A DNA stretch of 64,000 nt from Bacteroidales bacterium (GTDB lineage: Bacteria; Bacteroidota; Bacteroidia; Bacteroidales; GCA-2748055): the NCBI GenBank assembly GCA_029210585.1, contig JARGFP010000003.1:124001-188000 (forward strand), given 5' to 3'. Shown here piece after piece: positions 17,431 through 26,425 of the stretch (the stretch's first letter is position 1; every line of letters begins with the position of its first letter). Made by a program: the position numbers and the translations under genes. Under the pieces are notes generated by a model. The model was not told the origin of the DNA, made no database searches, and saw nothing but the letters and a program-made list of their open reading frames with translations.

Positions 17431-18926
17431 ACCGTGGACTCTTCTTTTTTCATTTTTGCGGAAGACAACTGGTAGTTGAACCGAAGTTCGGCTGCCTCCA
17501 GGATCTGCTGAAGCAATTCGGCATAACCTGTTCCCCTGATAGCGGCCATTTTTGCCAGGTGTCCGTCCCAGCACCAACCCGGGTTGGGGTTGACTTCCAG
17601 CAGTTTCGGGTTTCCCGACTGGTCCAGTCGCCAGTCGAAGCGCACGTAATCCCTGATGTCGAGCCGTTCTGCCAGCTTCAGGCTGCTGGCAACGATCTGC
17701 TTTTCAGTTTCGGGTTCAAGGTGGGTTTCTATCGACCGTAATAGTTTAAAATAGGGAGAATCCTGGAGCCATTTGGCTTCGTAACCGCATATTCTGGGCA
17801 GCTCATCGGGCAACGCATAATAATCTTCTTCCACGATGGGCAGTACCGTATAGGATTCCGGCGGATTTCCAATGATCCCCAGTGTAAGGTCCTTGCCCGG
17901 CAGGAATTCCTCAACCAACAGCGGTTTGTCATAGCCAAGTTTTTCCCTGACCATGATGATCGCGTCGTTCAGTTCTTCGACATTACCGGCCACACTTTTC
18001 TGACTGATCCCGAAGCTTCTGTCTCCGTAGTTGGGTTTGACGATCACCGGAAAGCCGATGTTCATCTCGAAGATATTATCTTCCGGTTTTATATAAAATG
18101 CGTCTGCTACCGGAATATCCATCTCCTTGGCAATTCCCCTGATCAGTGATTTGTCGTAGCAATAGGCCAGGCACTGCGGATTGGAGCCGGTATAGGGTAT
18201 TTTCAGCATTTCCAGTAGTGCCGGAACGTGCAGTTCAAGTGTGACGATGTTATTGAACCCTTCATCACACAGGTTCAGGGCAAAGTCGATCTGTGGTTTT
18301 TGCCTCAGCAATGTATTGATGAGGGTATCATGGTTGTCGAAATAACTGAACCTGTAGTTCTTCAGGGAACTGAGCGCCATCTTCAGCTGGTCAATGGTAT
18401 TGAAATCATCATCATCGAAGACGGCATCCGGTTTCACCTGGTCCCTTTTCTGGGGATCACCCAGTATTACAGCAACGTTTTTGATGCTGGTGATCTTTTG
18501 TTTCACGGGCGACCATTCCTTGATGACCTCGGAAGTGATCAGGATCCGGCGTTCCATCATGCCCAGGTCCTGTTTCCTTTCCGAGTCAGTTACGTATTCG
18601 TCGTGAAAACGATCGAGTCCGTATACATTCCTGAACCCCCTCCGTGAGAGTTCCAGTGCGTGTCGTCCCTGTCCACAGGCCAAATCGAGAATGACATGTC
18701 CGGCGTCCATGTTCAGTATATTATTGAACAGGTCCAGCTCAAAGGAGGTGATTTTTTTATCCTCCACCACGTCTGCATCTGTTTTCAGGTACATCGAATT
18801 GAATATCCTGCGCCACCAGTCGGGTTGCAGGTAGGCCTCCAGATTATTCACCGGTCCGAGGCTGCTGGCCGCTTGTTTTCCGTTCTTTTTATTCCTGGAA
18901 GGGGAAGGGTTGTTTTTATGGTTCAC
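17421..18926 (-). CDS. Methyltransferase-remnant / D-Ala-D-Ala ligase-like ATP-grasp fusion protein
   Basis: A 501-residue protein. Residues 30-105 look like the start of a class I methyltransferase (WWRRIFNSMYL, SAM motif VILDLACGQGRHALELSRRG). Then VYGLDR jumps directly to FHDEYVTDSERKQDLGMMERR, which resembles the last strand of the same domain. About 100-150 residues appear missing in frame. From residue about 150 an ATP-grasp domain follows (NVAVILGDPQ, ALNLCDEGF, PYTGSNPQCLAYCYDKSL, PVIVKPNYGDRSFGIS, LLVEEFLPGKDLTLGI, LLEVNPNPGWCWDGHL). The ligase half looks intact and may still be active; the methyltransferase half probably is not. Confidence 0.78.
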   Translation of the reverse strand: MNHKNNPSPSRNKKNGKQAASSLGPVNNLEAYLQPDWWRRIFNSMYLKTDADVVEDKKITSFELDLFNNILNMDAGHVILDLACGQGRHALELSRRGFRNVYGLDRFHDEYVTDSERKQDLGMMERRILITSEVIKEWSPVKQKITSIKNVAVILGDPQKRDQVKPDAVFDDDDFNTIDQLKMALSSLKNYRFSYFDNHDTLINTLLRQKPQIDFALNLCDEGFNNIVTLELHVPALLEMLKIPYTGSNPQCLAYCYDKSLIRGIAKEMDIPVADAFYIKPEDNIFEMNIGFPVIVKPNYGDRSFGISQKSVAGNVEELNDAIIMVREKLGYDKPLLVEEFLPGKDLTLGIIGNPPESYTVLPIVEEDYYALPDELPRICGYEAKWLQDSPYFKLLRSIETHLEPETEKQIVASSLKLAERLDIRDYVRFDWRLDQSGNPKLLEVNPNPGWCWDGHLAKMAAIRGTGYAELLQQILEAAELRFNYQLSSAKMKKEESTVPN

Positions 18927-19360
18927 TGATAAAATATTATGTTACGTTATTTAAAAAATTATGAAAGACAGCGCCTGAATATTCTTTTCACGGCACCCTC
19001 CCGGTTATTATTTGTCCTTTTTACACGGCTAAAAGCCTTTGGTTTCTACCGTGGTGCAAAATTTCGCTAAAAGTCTGCCGGGGAAATTAAGGTTGGATAA
19101 ATCTGAAATTAAATTTGGATTAAAATATGGGTATTTTTAATCGGTTTTTAATTTGACTTTCATTGGCCGTTAATGCCAATTGACGTATTTTACAGAAAAT
19201 GGATCCAATGACCCGCAACAGGATAATTATAATGACGCAAGGTCATCATTCATTCGCATTGATCAAAGGTATTCTGCCAGCTAACCAGGACGAGCTCCAC
19301 CAGCCGGCCATGCAACCCTGGCACCAGGGTATAACCGATAAAATTAAACAGTAAAAACAG
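18927..19360. other. 434-base intergenic region with one inverted repeat
   Basis: AT-rich, no convincing gene. At 19162-19180 it contains ATTGGC-cgttaat-GCCAAT, a perfect 6-bp inverted repeat that could be an operator for the small gene at 19361. A TAATTTGAC stretch just upstream is a weak match to the Bacteroidota -7 element. Nothing else is supported. Confidence 0.4.
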
Positions 19361-19504
19361 ATGAAACATTTCTTTAAACCAGAGGAAGACCGGGGGTACA
19401 ATTCTTCGCTGGACCGGGAAGAGAGCGCCTACAGTAAAAACTACGGGCTCAGGCCCTTGTATAAAGGTCATACCAAAGCACTGAGAAAGAACCTTTACAA
19501 GTAG
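19361..19504 (+). CDS. Small basic hypothetical protein
   Basis: A 47-residue frame starting MKHFFKPEEDRGYN and ending KALRKNLYK; rich in Lys, Tyr and Arg. It has no signal peptide or known motif. Support is the clean frame, the position between an intergenic region with an inverted repeat and a strong bidirectional terminator, and the lack of any competing gene. Function unknown. Confidence 0.4.
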   Translation: MKHFFKPEEDRGYNSSLDREESAYSKNYGLRPLYKGHTKALRKNLYK

Positions 19505-19578
19505 CTCTAACGCCAACAATCGTCAAAAGGAAGAAAAAGACAGGGTACCCGGATGGGCTGGGCGCCATGAAAAATAAA

Positions 19579-19611
19579 AAGGCCGTGCAGTAATGAATGC
19601 TGCACGGCCTT
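19579..19611. terminator. Bidirectional intrinsic terminator
   Basis: Perfect 10-bp stem GGCCGTGCAG (19581-19590) / CTGCACGGCC (19600-19609), extended by AA/TT, with a 9-nt loop. An A-rich run on its left becomes a U-tract for minus-strand transcripts, serving the gene at 19692-19931. TTT on the right weakly serves the plus-strand gene at 19361. Confidence 0.8.
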
Positions 19612-19691
19612 TGGCAATATATATAAGGAAATCCTGCTAATTCTGATAGGGCATGTGCTCAGAAGTCGATGATCTCCGCGATTCCAGGAGT

Positions 19692-19931
19692 TTATCTCCG
19701 CATTGCGCGTCTTCTTAATTTCTTGTTTCTTTTCACCTGCTTCTTATAGGAAGCAGAACCTTTGAATTTGCTTTTGTTCCTGCGGTATTCGGATTTGTCC
19801 TGCATCATCAGTCCCTGTCGTATTGTATCGGTCTTGCTTTGCCTCGTGGTGGCGCAGGAAGGAAAGACAAAGCCAATCATCATCAGGAACAGAACAGTAG
19901 CAAAAAGGTGCCTGGTGTTGATGTGTTTCAT
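19692..19931 (-). CDS. Small basic lipoprotein
   Basis: A 79-residue protein with a lipoprotein signal (hydrophobic stretch FATVLFLMMIGFVFPSC; lipobox FPSC at residues 23-26) and a short, strongly basic mature part ending KKLRRRAMRR. Function unknown; the basic tail could bind cell-wall polymers or nucleic acid. It is followed by the terminator at 19579-19611. Confidence 0.65.
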   Translation of the reverse strand: MKHINTRHLFATVLFLMMIGFVFPSCATTRQSKTDTIRQGLMMQDKSEYRRNKSKFKGSASYKKQVKRNKKLRRRAMRR

Positions 19932-20062
19932 GATCCTGGTTTTAGTTTGTATAAATGTTCATTAAAAATGCCGGGGTCCTCTTCTTCCTTACGTAATCTT
20001 TGGTGAAAGGTTATGCGTTGATAATGAAGAAACTAATGTTATAATGTCAACACAGTTTCGAA

Positions 20063-20776
20063 TCACCTCCGTTGTTTGTTGAGACGAAGTATATAGTGAA
20101 TGATGGCATACAGGATGACCAGGAATCCAACGGTGAACAGGAGCCAGGGAAATCTTGCCGGGACATATTCCTGTGCTGCTTCCATCAGGCGGGGATCGCT
20201 GATATTCAGCAGCTCCCCGAAGGAAAACGATGCAAGCATATGTTTCATATAGTCGGTGATAAATGCGACGACTACAATGACTGATCCGGCGATGAGCCCG
20301 GCCCACTCCAGGGGCCACAGCCGGGTGTTTTTTCCTCTTTCCCCGTTTACCAGGATGGCCGCCGAAAGCAGGAGTATCAAAAGGGTGATCAGCAGAGGAG
20401 TAATCACCGGGCCGGTCCAGGTGGCCGGTATGAGGAACAATACATCCCATGTCATGAGCGATTCGGGCCATCCCAGCAGGAGCCAGAGGAACACATAATA
20501 GAAGATGTCCCAGATGGCAAAGCTGTAGACAAACCATGCAAAGCGCTGACTGAAGGATTTGGCTGCCAGCAGACCAATGCAGACCAGCATGCCCAGCGTT
20601 GAGGCCTCCCTGAGAATCTCCGTGAGAACCAGGTGGGGATGGATGGGTGCCAGTGGGAATTTAAAACCTTCCGGGTACATGATCTCACGCAGGTAGATTA
20701 CCACGGCACTCTCCAGCAACCCCATTGAAATGGCAAAAACAGTGATGATGATGAGTTTATTACGCAGTACCAACAT
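20063..20776 (-). CDS. Polytopic membrane protein of unknown function
   Basis: A 237-residue protein with about six predicted membrane helices, e.g. LIIITVFAISMGLLESAVVI, LGMLVCIGLLAAKSF, IPATWTGPVITPLLITLLIL and FPWLLFTVGFLVILYAIIHY. No family motif recognised; a Bacteroidota conserved membrane protein is likely. Its start is 29 bases downstream of the end of the AsmA-like gene, so the two may share a transcript. Confidence 0.7.
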   Translation of the reverse strand: MLVLRNKLIIITVFAISMGLLESAVVIYLREIMYPEGFKFPLAPIHPHLVLTEILREASTLGMLVCIGLLAAKSFSQRFAWFVYSFAIWDIFYYVFLWLLLGWPESLMTWDVLFLIPATWTGPVITPLLITLLILLLSAAILVNGERGKNTRLWPLEWAGLIAGSVIVVVAFITDYMKHMLASFSFGELLNISDPRLMEAAQEYVPARFPWLLFTVGFLVILYAIIHYILRLNKQRR

Positions 20777-20805
20777 CTGAATTTTTTTTTTCGTAACCTG
20801 TCTGC

Positions 20806-23800
20806 TCAGATTTTTCCCGCTTCCTCCTTCGCCCTGGCGATGATTGTGTCTCCTTTCTCTTCTGCTTCCTTTACCAGGCTGGCAGCTTGTTTTTCTGCCT
20901 GTTTTATCAGCTCTTCCGCCGCTCTATTTGCCGCGATCTTTTTTAGCGGATTATTCCCGGCATCTTCGACCAGCTGTTCTCCCTGTTTTCTGGCTTCCGC
21001 TACGAGTTTGTTGCCCGCTTTCTGTGCCTCTGCCACCAGTTGTGCTTTTTCCTCTTCTGCTTTGCGGATCAGTTCCTCAGCTTTTTGTTCTGCTTCATCC
21101 CGTACCTGTTCTTCCACCTGTTCCACCTCTTCCGTGACGCGTTCCTTCACTGCCTCCTTCACCGTTTCCCTTGCGGAGGTCAGGTTACCACGCAGATCCG
21201 TGGTAACCGTCGGATCTTTAAATGTCCCGGTAATGTTTGCTTTCACCTTGATGAAGTCGGATTGGGGCACACTAAAACCAGCACCCGCAGCAAGATTGCC
21301 CAGGCTGTTCATTATTTCGTTGGCCCCTGCGCCCATGTCACTTTTGGCAATCTCCATATCCAGGGTGTAGTCCATGGTCTGGTCAATCCCGTGCGATCCA
21401 TACGCGGTGATCTTTGAATCCTCGAAATCCATATCGAACGGCTCCACGATCACCCGCCCGTCCCTGATGGAGAACCGGATATCTGCTTTTTCAAGCTCCA
21501 GGTTCCTGAGCTTCTCATTTTTCAGCGCGGCGGCGAGTTTTTCCAGGGAGGCCGGCTGCTCCACTTTCAGGTCGCGGGCAAAGAGGTGGCCATCGGCATC
21601 AATGGTGCCGTACAACGGGTTAAAATCAGCGTCCAGCAGGGTGGTCAGTTGCATGTCCACATTTGCTGACCCTTCAACATGCTGAGCAATAGGGGCAAGT
21701 CGCTCGATGGCAACGAATGTTTCATAGGATGACGGGATGTCAATGTCTGATATGTCAATCTGCACATCTGCTGATGTGAATGCTCCACGGGGGTCCACAA
21801 CACCGGCCAGGGAAACATTCCCTTCCAGGAGTTCCATGGTGAGTCCCTCCAGGAAAGCCACTCCTTCCTGCACCCTTGCATTCCCTGTCAGATGCTCAAT
21901 GACAATGTTGTCGTAGATCACCTTTTGCATGTCCAGGGTAAGCACGAAATCAATATTTTCGGGTATCTTCATTTGCGTGGACGGTGCCAGGGTGTCAGCG
22001 GACATCTCACCGCCGGTACCAGTTCCTGTATTCCCTGTGTCCTTATCTTTACCTGGATTTTCAGCATTCATGTCCTTAATTTCACTTCCAGCAGTACCGT
22101 TCGCCTCCATGTCTGGTTCTCCACCGGGATCATCGCCTTGATCTGTATTTCCGCCAGATCCGTCAGATTCCCCTGCTGCTTCCCCTGTTTTCTCTTCTGC
22201 GGGCATCAGTTCATTGACGTCCAGCAATGCGGAAGTCACGTTCAATGACCCGCCCACGGTCTGGTCATCGAACACATACGGTATGAAATTGGTCAGCCTG
22301 CCGTCCAGGTGCAGATCGGAAGATCCCATCACCAGGTCGAGGGTTTCCAGGTTCACATACCTGGGCGTAAAATACAGGGCCATTTTTTCCAGTTGCACAG
22401 GAACGGAGATGTCCGGGGCTTCGACCACCATTCCTTCCACGATCAGCTTCCCGTCAAGGTTTACCTTTTCAAACTCCTCATTTTCGATGGATGACATCCG
22501 CGTGTTCCATTGCATGTCGGCATCCAGGCGGCCCGACAGGTTGAGATCCTCCATCGTGACAATGTCCTGCAGGGACGAAAAATCGATCACCCCCCTGATC
22601 ATCCCCGCCACCTGCATGTCGCTGAATGGTGTAGCTACCCTCACCTGCATATCGAAAGGATTGCCTCCCAGCAGCAGGTGGAATTTTTCCAGGTCCACCG
22701 TTGTGGCATCCATGTCCGATCCCCTGTAATCCACATCCAGGTCGATTGCGACTTCGGAGACATCTTTTGGAAGATCCGGGTAGGAGAAGTACCCGTCCCT
22801 GACCTGCAGGGCGAGGGTTACATCGGGGAGAACTGAGTCTTTCATCACTCCTGTAACGGTCCCTTCAAGTGCCAGGGAACCGCTGGTTTCAAGGGCCTCG
22901 AAATCCTGAAGGTAGATAGCAGGGACCAGGGAGAGCAGTGTTTTAAAGGAGGTTTCCTGCGAGAAATACCTGATATCCGGAATGATCGAGCCATCCTCCG
23001 GCATTTTCACGGTTCCTTCGGCACCCAGCACGAGGCCGTTGATCCTGATCTCGTTCTTTTTCAGGGAATAGATACTGTTGGCCATATCTGCAGCGGCGGT
23101 GACATCCATTTCAATCGTGCCATTGCGCATGTAGCCGATGCCCCCGGAGCTGGCACGGATGCCGCTGATGGATATGACCATCTCCATATCGGTCTGTTCC
23201 ATGCCGAAGTCGCCCCTTACCTCCAGGTTGAGGTCACCAATGGCGGCTGACAGGTCCGAGGCAGCATCGGTATAGGTCACACGGCCATTTATGATCGCGA
23301 ATCGCTCCAGGGAGATGTTCATCGCAGCACCACTCTCTTCTTCCTCCACCGCTGAGCCAGGCTCTGCGTCTGCTTTGTCCGCCTTGCCCGCTTTGCTGCT
23401 TTGGTCTGTCTCTCCTTTATCTGCTTCCTGCATCGCTTCGGTTTTCCCTTCGGGTTGCCGGTCTGCTGCACCGGGAGCCGGTGCAATGTCCCAGTTGGCA
23501 GTTCCATCCTCCAAAACCACCGCATTGATCACCGGGCGGTTCAGCAAAATCGATTTCACTACAATGTCTTTTTTTAGCGCCGAAAAGGGACGAACCCTGA
23601 ATTCAAACCTGTCCAGGTACATCAGTGTGTCACCGGCAAAAACATCTTTCCCGGTTACCGAGAGTCCGTGGAGGTTGACGCTAAGGTCGGGAAACCCCCG
23701 AAAAAAGGTAAGGCTGAATTTATCCCAGTCCACCGTCGCCTCCACCTGTTTGTTGACCTCCTGTTTCACAAGTGCTTCGATCTTCGATTTGAACAGGATG

Positions 23801-23868
23801 GGCAGGGTGATGAGCAAAAGGAGGATCACGCCCAGGGTGATAACGATAATGCGGATGATCTTTTTCAT
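20806..23868 (-). CDS. AsmA-like protein
   Basis: A 1020-residue protein with one N-terminal membrane helix (IIRIIVITLGVILLLLITLP), followed by VDWDKFSLTFFRGFPDLSVNL, typical of AsmA/TamB/YhdP-like proteins that bridge inner and outer membranes and handle lipids. Two low-complexity Glu/Gly/Asp linkers, about residues 135-178 and 570-630, separate blocks of beta-rich repeats. The C-terminal AsmA-like part (ATAYGSHGIDQTMDYTLDM, FKDPTVTTDLRG) is followed by about 110 residues of Ala/Glu/Lys coiled coil, which is unusual. Long length fits the family. Likely role in outer-membrane lipid homeostasis. Confidence 0.82.
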   Translation of the reverse strand: MKKIIRIIVITLGVILLLLITLPILFKSKIEALVKQEVNKQVEATVDWDKFSLTFFRGFPDLSVNLHGLSVTGKDVFAGDTLMYLDRFEFRVRPFSALKKDIVVKSILLNRPVINAVVLEDGTANWDIAPAPGAADRQPEGKTEAMQEADKGETDQSSKAGKADKADAEPGSAVEEEESGAAMNISLERFAIINGRVTYTDAASDLSAAIGDLNLEVRGDFGMEQTDMEMVISISGIRASSGGIGYMRNGTIEMDVTAAADMANSIYSLKKNEIRINGLVLGAEGTVKMPEDGSIIPDIRYFSQETSFKTLLSLVPAIYLQDFEALETSGSLALEGTVTGVMKDSVLPDVTLALQVRDGYFSYPDLPKDVSEVAIDLDVDYRGSDMDATTVDLEKFHLLLGGNPFDMQVRVATPFSDMQVAGMIRGVIDFSSLQDIVTMEDLNLSGRLDADMQWNTRMSSIENEEFEKVNLDGKLIVEGMVVEAPDISVPVQLEKMALYFTPRYVNLETLDLVMGSSDLHLDGRLTNFIPYVFDDQTVGGSLNVTSALLDVNELMPAEEKTGEAAGESDGSGGNTDQGDDPGGEPDMEANGTAGSEIKDMNAENPGKDKDTGNTGTGTGGEMSADTLAPSTQMKIPENIDFVLTLDMQKVIYDNIVIEHLTGNARVQEGVAFLEGLTMELLEGNVSLAGVVDPRGAFTSADVQIDISDIDIPSSYETFVAIERLAPIAQHVEGSANVDMQLTTLLDADFNPLYGTIDADGHLFARDLKVEQPASLEKLAAALKNEKLRNLELEKADIRFSIRDGRVIVEPFDMDFEDSKITAYGSHGIDQTMDYTLDMEIAKSDMGAGANEIMNSLGNLAAGAGFSVPQSDFIKVKANITGTFKDPTVTTDLRGNLTSARETVKEAVKERVTEEVEQVEEQVRDEAEQKAEELIRKAEEEKAQLVAEAQKAGNKLVAEARKQGEQLVEDAGNNPLKKIAANRAAEELIKQAEKQAASLVKEAEEKGDTIIARAKEEAGKI

Positions 23869-24064
23869 GGCAGAGGCAATTTATGTTTCAACCAAAGATA
23901 AGGAATCGTCATTGAATTTTCTGCAGTGTTGCAATGTTCCTTAACGCAATATTGTGTTCGATATATTCCATGTGCGCATTGGGTCATGGCAGGATATTTT
24001 TCAGATATTTTATAGTTTTGTATTCGCAGAATCTGAATACGTCATGTAAAAAAAGAAACCCCAA

Positions 24065-25012
24065 ATGAGAAACATTTTATTTCTTTTCTCCGCAATGATA
24101 TTGTTTTCAGGCAGCTCCGGGAATCATGGGAAACTGAAATATTTTAAGGCCGATCCTGACAAGGGATATGAATTCCCATTTTATCTTTTCATCCCCGACG
24201 ATATTTCCCGGGGAGATTCCAGCTGGCTGGTCGTGGAGCCGAATAACACCGGGATGGTCAGCGACAGGCTCCGCGATCACCGAGAAAAAGCGCGAAGGAC
24301 GGCCTCCCTGGATTACTATATTGGGAATTATGTAGCCACACGGCTGGATTGTCCCTTGCTGGTGCCGGTTTTTCCCCGTCCTGCATCCCAGAATAAAATG
24401 TATACACACTCTCTCGACAGGGATGTAATGCTCCAAAAGAATACACCGCTGGAACGGCTCGACCTGCAGTTGCTTGCAATGGTTGAAGAAACCCGGGACT
24501 ACCTGGCAAGACAGGAGATCAGGATCCCCGAGCGGTTTCTAATGACAGGGTTCTCTGCTTCTGGCACATTCCTGAACAGGTTTACATTGATGCATCCCGA
24601 GCATGTGGCGGCGGCGGCTGCCGGCGGACTGAACGGGTTGCTTGCACTTCCGCTCGAAGAACTTGACGGCGTACCGCTGGAATACCCGCTGGGAACCTAT
24701 GATTTCGAACAACTTTTTGGAAAAACCTTCGATCCGGAGGAATTCAGGCAGACACCCCAATACCTGTTTATGGGAGCGGAGGATACCAACGATGCCATTC
24801 CCTATGCAGATGGCTATGATGAACCGGAACGGGAGAAAATCTACAGGTTGCTGGGAGAGGAGATGCAGCCTGCAAGATGGGAACGATGTGCTGGGATCTA
24901 CAGGGAACAGGAGGTGGATGCAGTGATCAGGACCATTCCGGGCCTTGGTCATGCGCATCCTGACAGCATCAAGGATGAGATCGTACAGTTTTTCAGGGAA
25001 CATATCCGGTGA
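24065..25012 (+). CDS. Exported alpha/beta hydrolase
   Basis: A 315-residue protein with a weak signal (MRNILFLFSAMILFSGSSG). Nucleophile elbow GFSASG near residue 163 (MTGFSASGTFLNRF), FPRPASQNKMYTHSLDRD upstream, and a late acid/His region ending GLGHAHPDSI, in line with a Ser-Asp-His esterase or peptidase fold. Substrate unknown. A TAGTTTTG element (24013-24020) matches the Bacteroidota -7 box; no -33 element at correct spacing was seen. It lies 57 bases before a membrane-bound AraC regulator that could control it. Confidence 0.78.
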   Translation: MRNILFLFSAMILFSGSSGNHGKLKYFKADPDKGYEFPFYLFIPDDISRGDSSWLVVEPNNTGMVSDRLRDHREKARRTASLDYYIGNYVATRLDCPLLVPVFPRPASQNKMYTHSLDRDVMLQKNTPLERLDLQLLAMVEETRDYLARQEIRIPERFLMTGFSASGTFLNRFTLMHPEHVAAAAAGGLNGLLALPLEELDGVPLEYPLGTYDFEQLFGKTFDPEEFRQTPQYLFMGAEDTNDAIPYADGYDEPEREKIYRLLGEEMQPARWERCAGIYREQEVDAVIRTIPGLGHAHPDSIKDEIVQFFREHIR

Positions 25013-25069
25013 AAATTACTTTTTTTGGGAGGTGGGTATTTTTCGATTCCACGCTGAAGAACTGAAGGC

Positions 25070-26275
25070 ATGAAAACCCTGCTGATCATTGGTACTTTTG
25101 AAGCCCTGTTCCTGATCCTGCTGATCATCAGCAAACGGGAGCGGCGTATTTCTGATTTTTTCCTGGGGTTTATCTTTTTCAGTTTTGCACTGAGTATAGG
25201 GTTCACCTGGCTTGAAATATTCAATGCCGAAAACGGGTATCCTTTCCCCTGGGCACTGAACATCAGCTGGATATTCATCTTCCTGCACGGACCTGCGTTG
25301 TGGTTCTACATAAAATCTCTTTCCGTTGAGGGGTTCAGGTTTCATCCGGTCTACCTGTTGCACTTTGTTCCTTTCGCAGGATTTTTCATCGCGCAGTATG
25401 TTGCATTCTTTTCACTCGAGCCATCGCACCGCACCCAGCTGGTCATCAGCAACGCGTTCCAGGAATGGCCGCTCTACAAGGTTTCCGTGATCGGGATTGG
25501 CATCAGCACGTTTACATATTACATGTGGGGGCTGAAGCAGATCCGTGACCGCCGGAAGCGGTTGAAGCGTCATTTCTCGCGGATTGACAACAACGACCTG
25601 GAATGGCTCAGGATCCTGATCATTGTCTCCCTGGTGGTGTATGCCGGTAATGTCGGGTTGTTCAACCTTGACCTTGTCTTTGATATTGCTCCATACCATG
25701 TATTGATGCTGGCGGCCTACAGCTTTGCCTCCGTGTATATACTTGTATTGGGTTTTTTTGGATTACGACAGGGGAATGTATTTATCAGCAATATGAACGC
25801 CCCTGCTGATCCCGGCATGCGTGCTGAGCAGGAAACGGCTGTGGATACAGCCCGGTGGAAGGTATTGGAAGCTGCCAGGGGAAAAGTAGCGGAAACCGAC
25901 CAGGGGAAAATAGCGGAAACCGACCAGGGAAAGCAAGCCTTTATCATTCAGCTCACGCATTTCATGGAGGAGCAAAAGCCATACAGGGAACCGGAGATCA
26001 CGCTGTCGAAACTGGCCTGGATGATGAAGGTGACCCCTGAATATCTTTCTGAAATACTGAACAAACATCTGCACCATTCCTTTTTTGATTTTATCAACCA
26101 GTACCGGGTTGAAGAATTCAAGCTTGAATGTCTTGCCGGTGAAAATGCACATCTTTCGATCATGGGCATTGCCTATAACAGCGGATTCAATTCAAAGGCG
26201 GCGTTTTACAGGGCATTCAGGAAATACGAAAAAATCTCTCCCACCGAATACATGCAGCGTCTCAGAAAAAAGTGA
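25070..26275 (+). CDS. Membrane-anchored AraC-family transcriptional regulator
   Basis: A 401-residue protein. Residues 1-235 form about seven membrane helices; the last about 105 residues are a double HTH AraC domain (SKLAWMMKVTPEYLSEILNK, MGIAYNSGFNSKAAFYRAFR, ISPTEYMQ). Between them a linker contains two copies of GKxAETDQ, encoded by a 24-bp tandem repeat near 25879-25927. This layout is common in Bacteroidota, where the membrane part senses a ligand. The stop codon lies inside the first copy of a short repeat shared with the downstream spacer. Confidence 0.88.
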   Translation: MKTLLIIGTFEALFLILLIISKRERRISDFFLGFIFFSFALSIGFTWLEIFNAENGYPFPWALNISWIFIFLHGPALWFYIKSLSVEGFRFHPVYLLHFVPFAGFFIAQYVAFFSLEPSHRTQLVISNAFQEWPLYKVSVIGIGISTFTYYMWGLKQIRDRRKRLKRHFSRIDNNDLEWLRILIIVSLVVYAGNVGLFNLDLVFDIAPYHVLMLAAYSFASVYILVLGFFGLRQGNVFISNMNAPADPGMRAEQETAVDTARWKVLEAARGKVAETDQGKIAETDQGKQAFIIQLTHFMEEQKPYREPEITLSKLAWMMKVTPEYLSEILNKHLHHSFFDFINQYRVEEFKLECLAGENAHLSIMGIAYNSGFNSKAAFYRAFRKYEKISPTEYMQRLRKK

Positions 26276-26321
26276 GACCCCTCCTCCTGTAAAGTGAGAC
26301 CGCACAAAGGTAAAGTGAGAC
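26267..26321 (+). repeat. Three spaced copies of TAAAGTGAGAC
   Basis: AAAAGTGAGAC at 26268-26278 (containing the AraC-gene stop), GTAAAGTGAGAC at 26289-26300 and GTAAAGTGAGAC at 26310-26321. Starts are 21-22 bp apart, two helical turns. Multiple short repeats at this spacing resemble either regulator sites or the repeated ends of IS21-like elements; no transposase is nearby. Confidence 0.65.
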
Positions 26322-26425
26322 TTTCCTTTTTCAAGTACGTGGTATGTTTGCCATAGAAATCAAACAATCACGAACATGAAAACGAAATGTTTACCAATCG
26401 CAATCACCTATAAATTCAAATAGTT

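Noticed and set aside
20840-21370. Open frame on the plus strand opposite the AsmA-like gene
   Set aside because: Ser/Ala/Leu/Phe-rich antisense shadow of the Ala/Glu/Lys coiled coil; no motif or start context.
26267-26321. Complete insertion sequence
   Set aside because: No transposase frame, no second end and no target duplication visible; kept only as a repeat.
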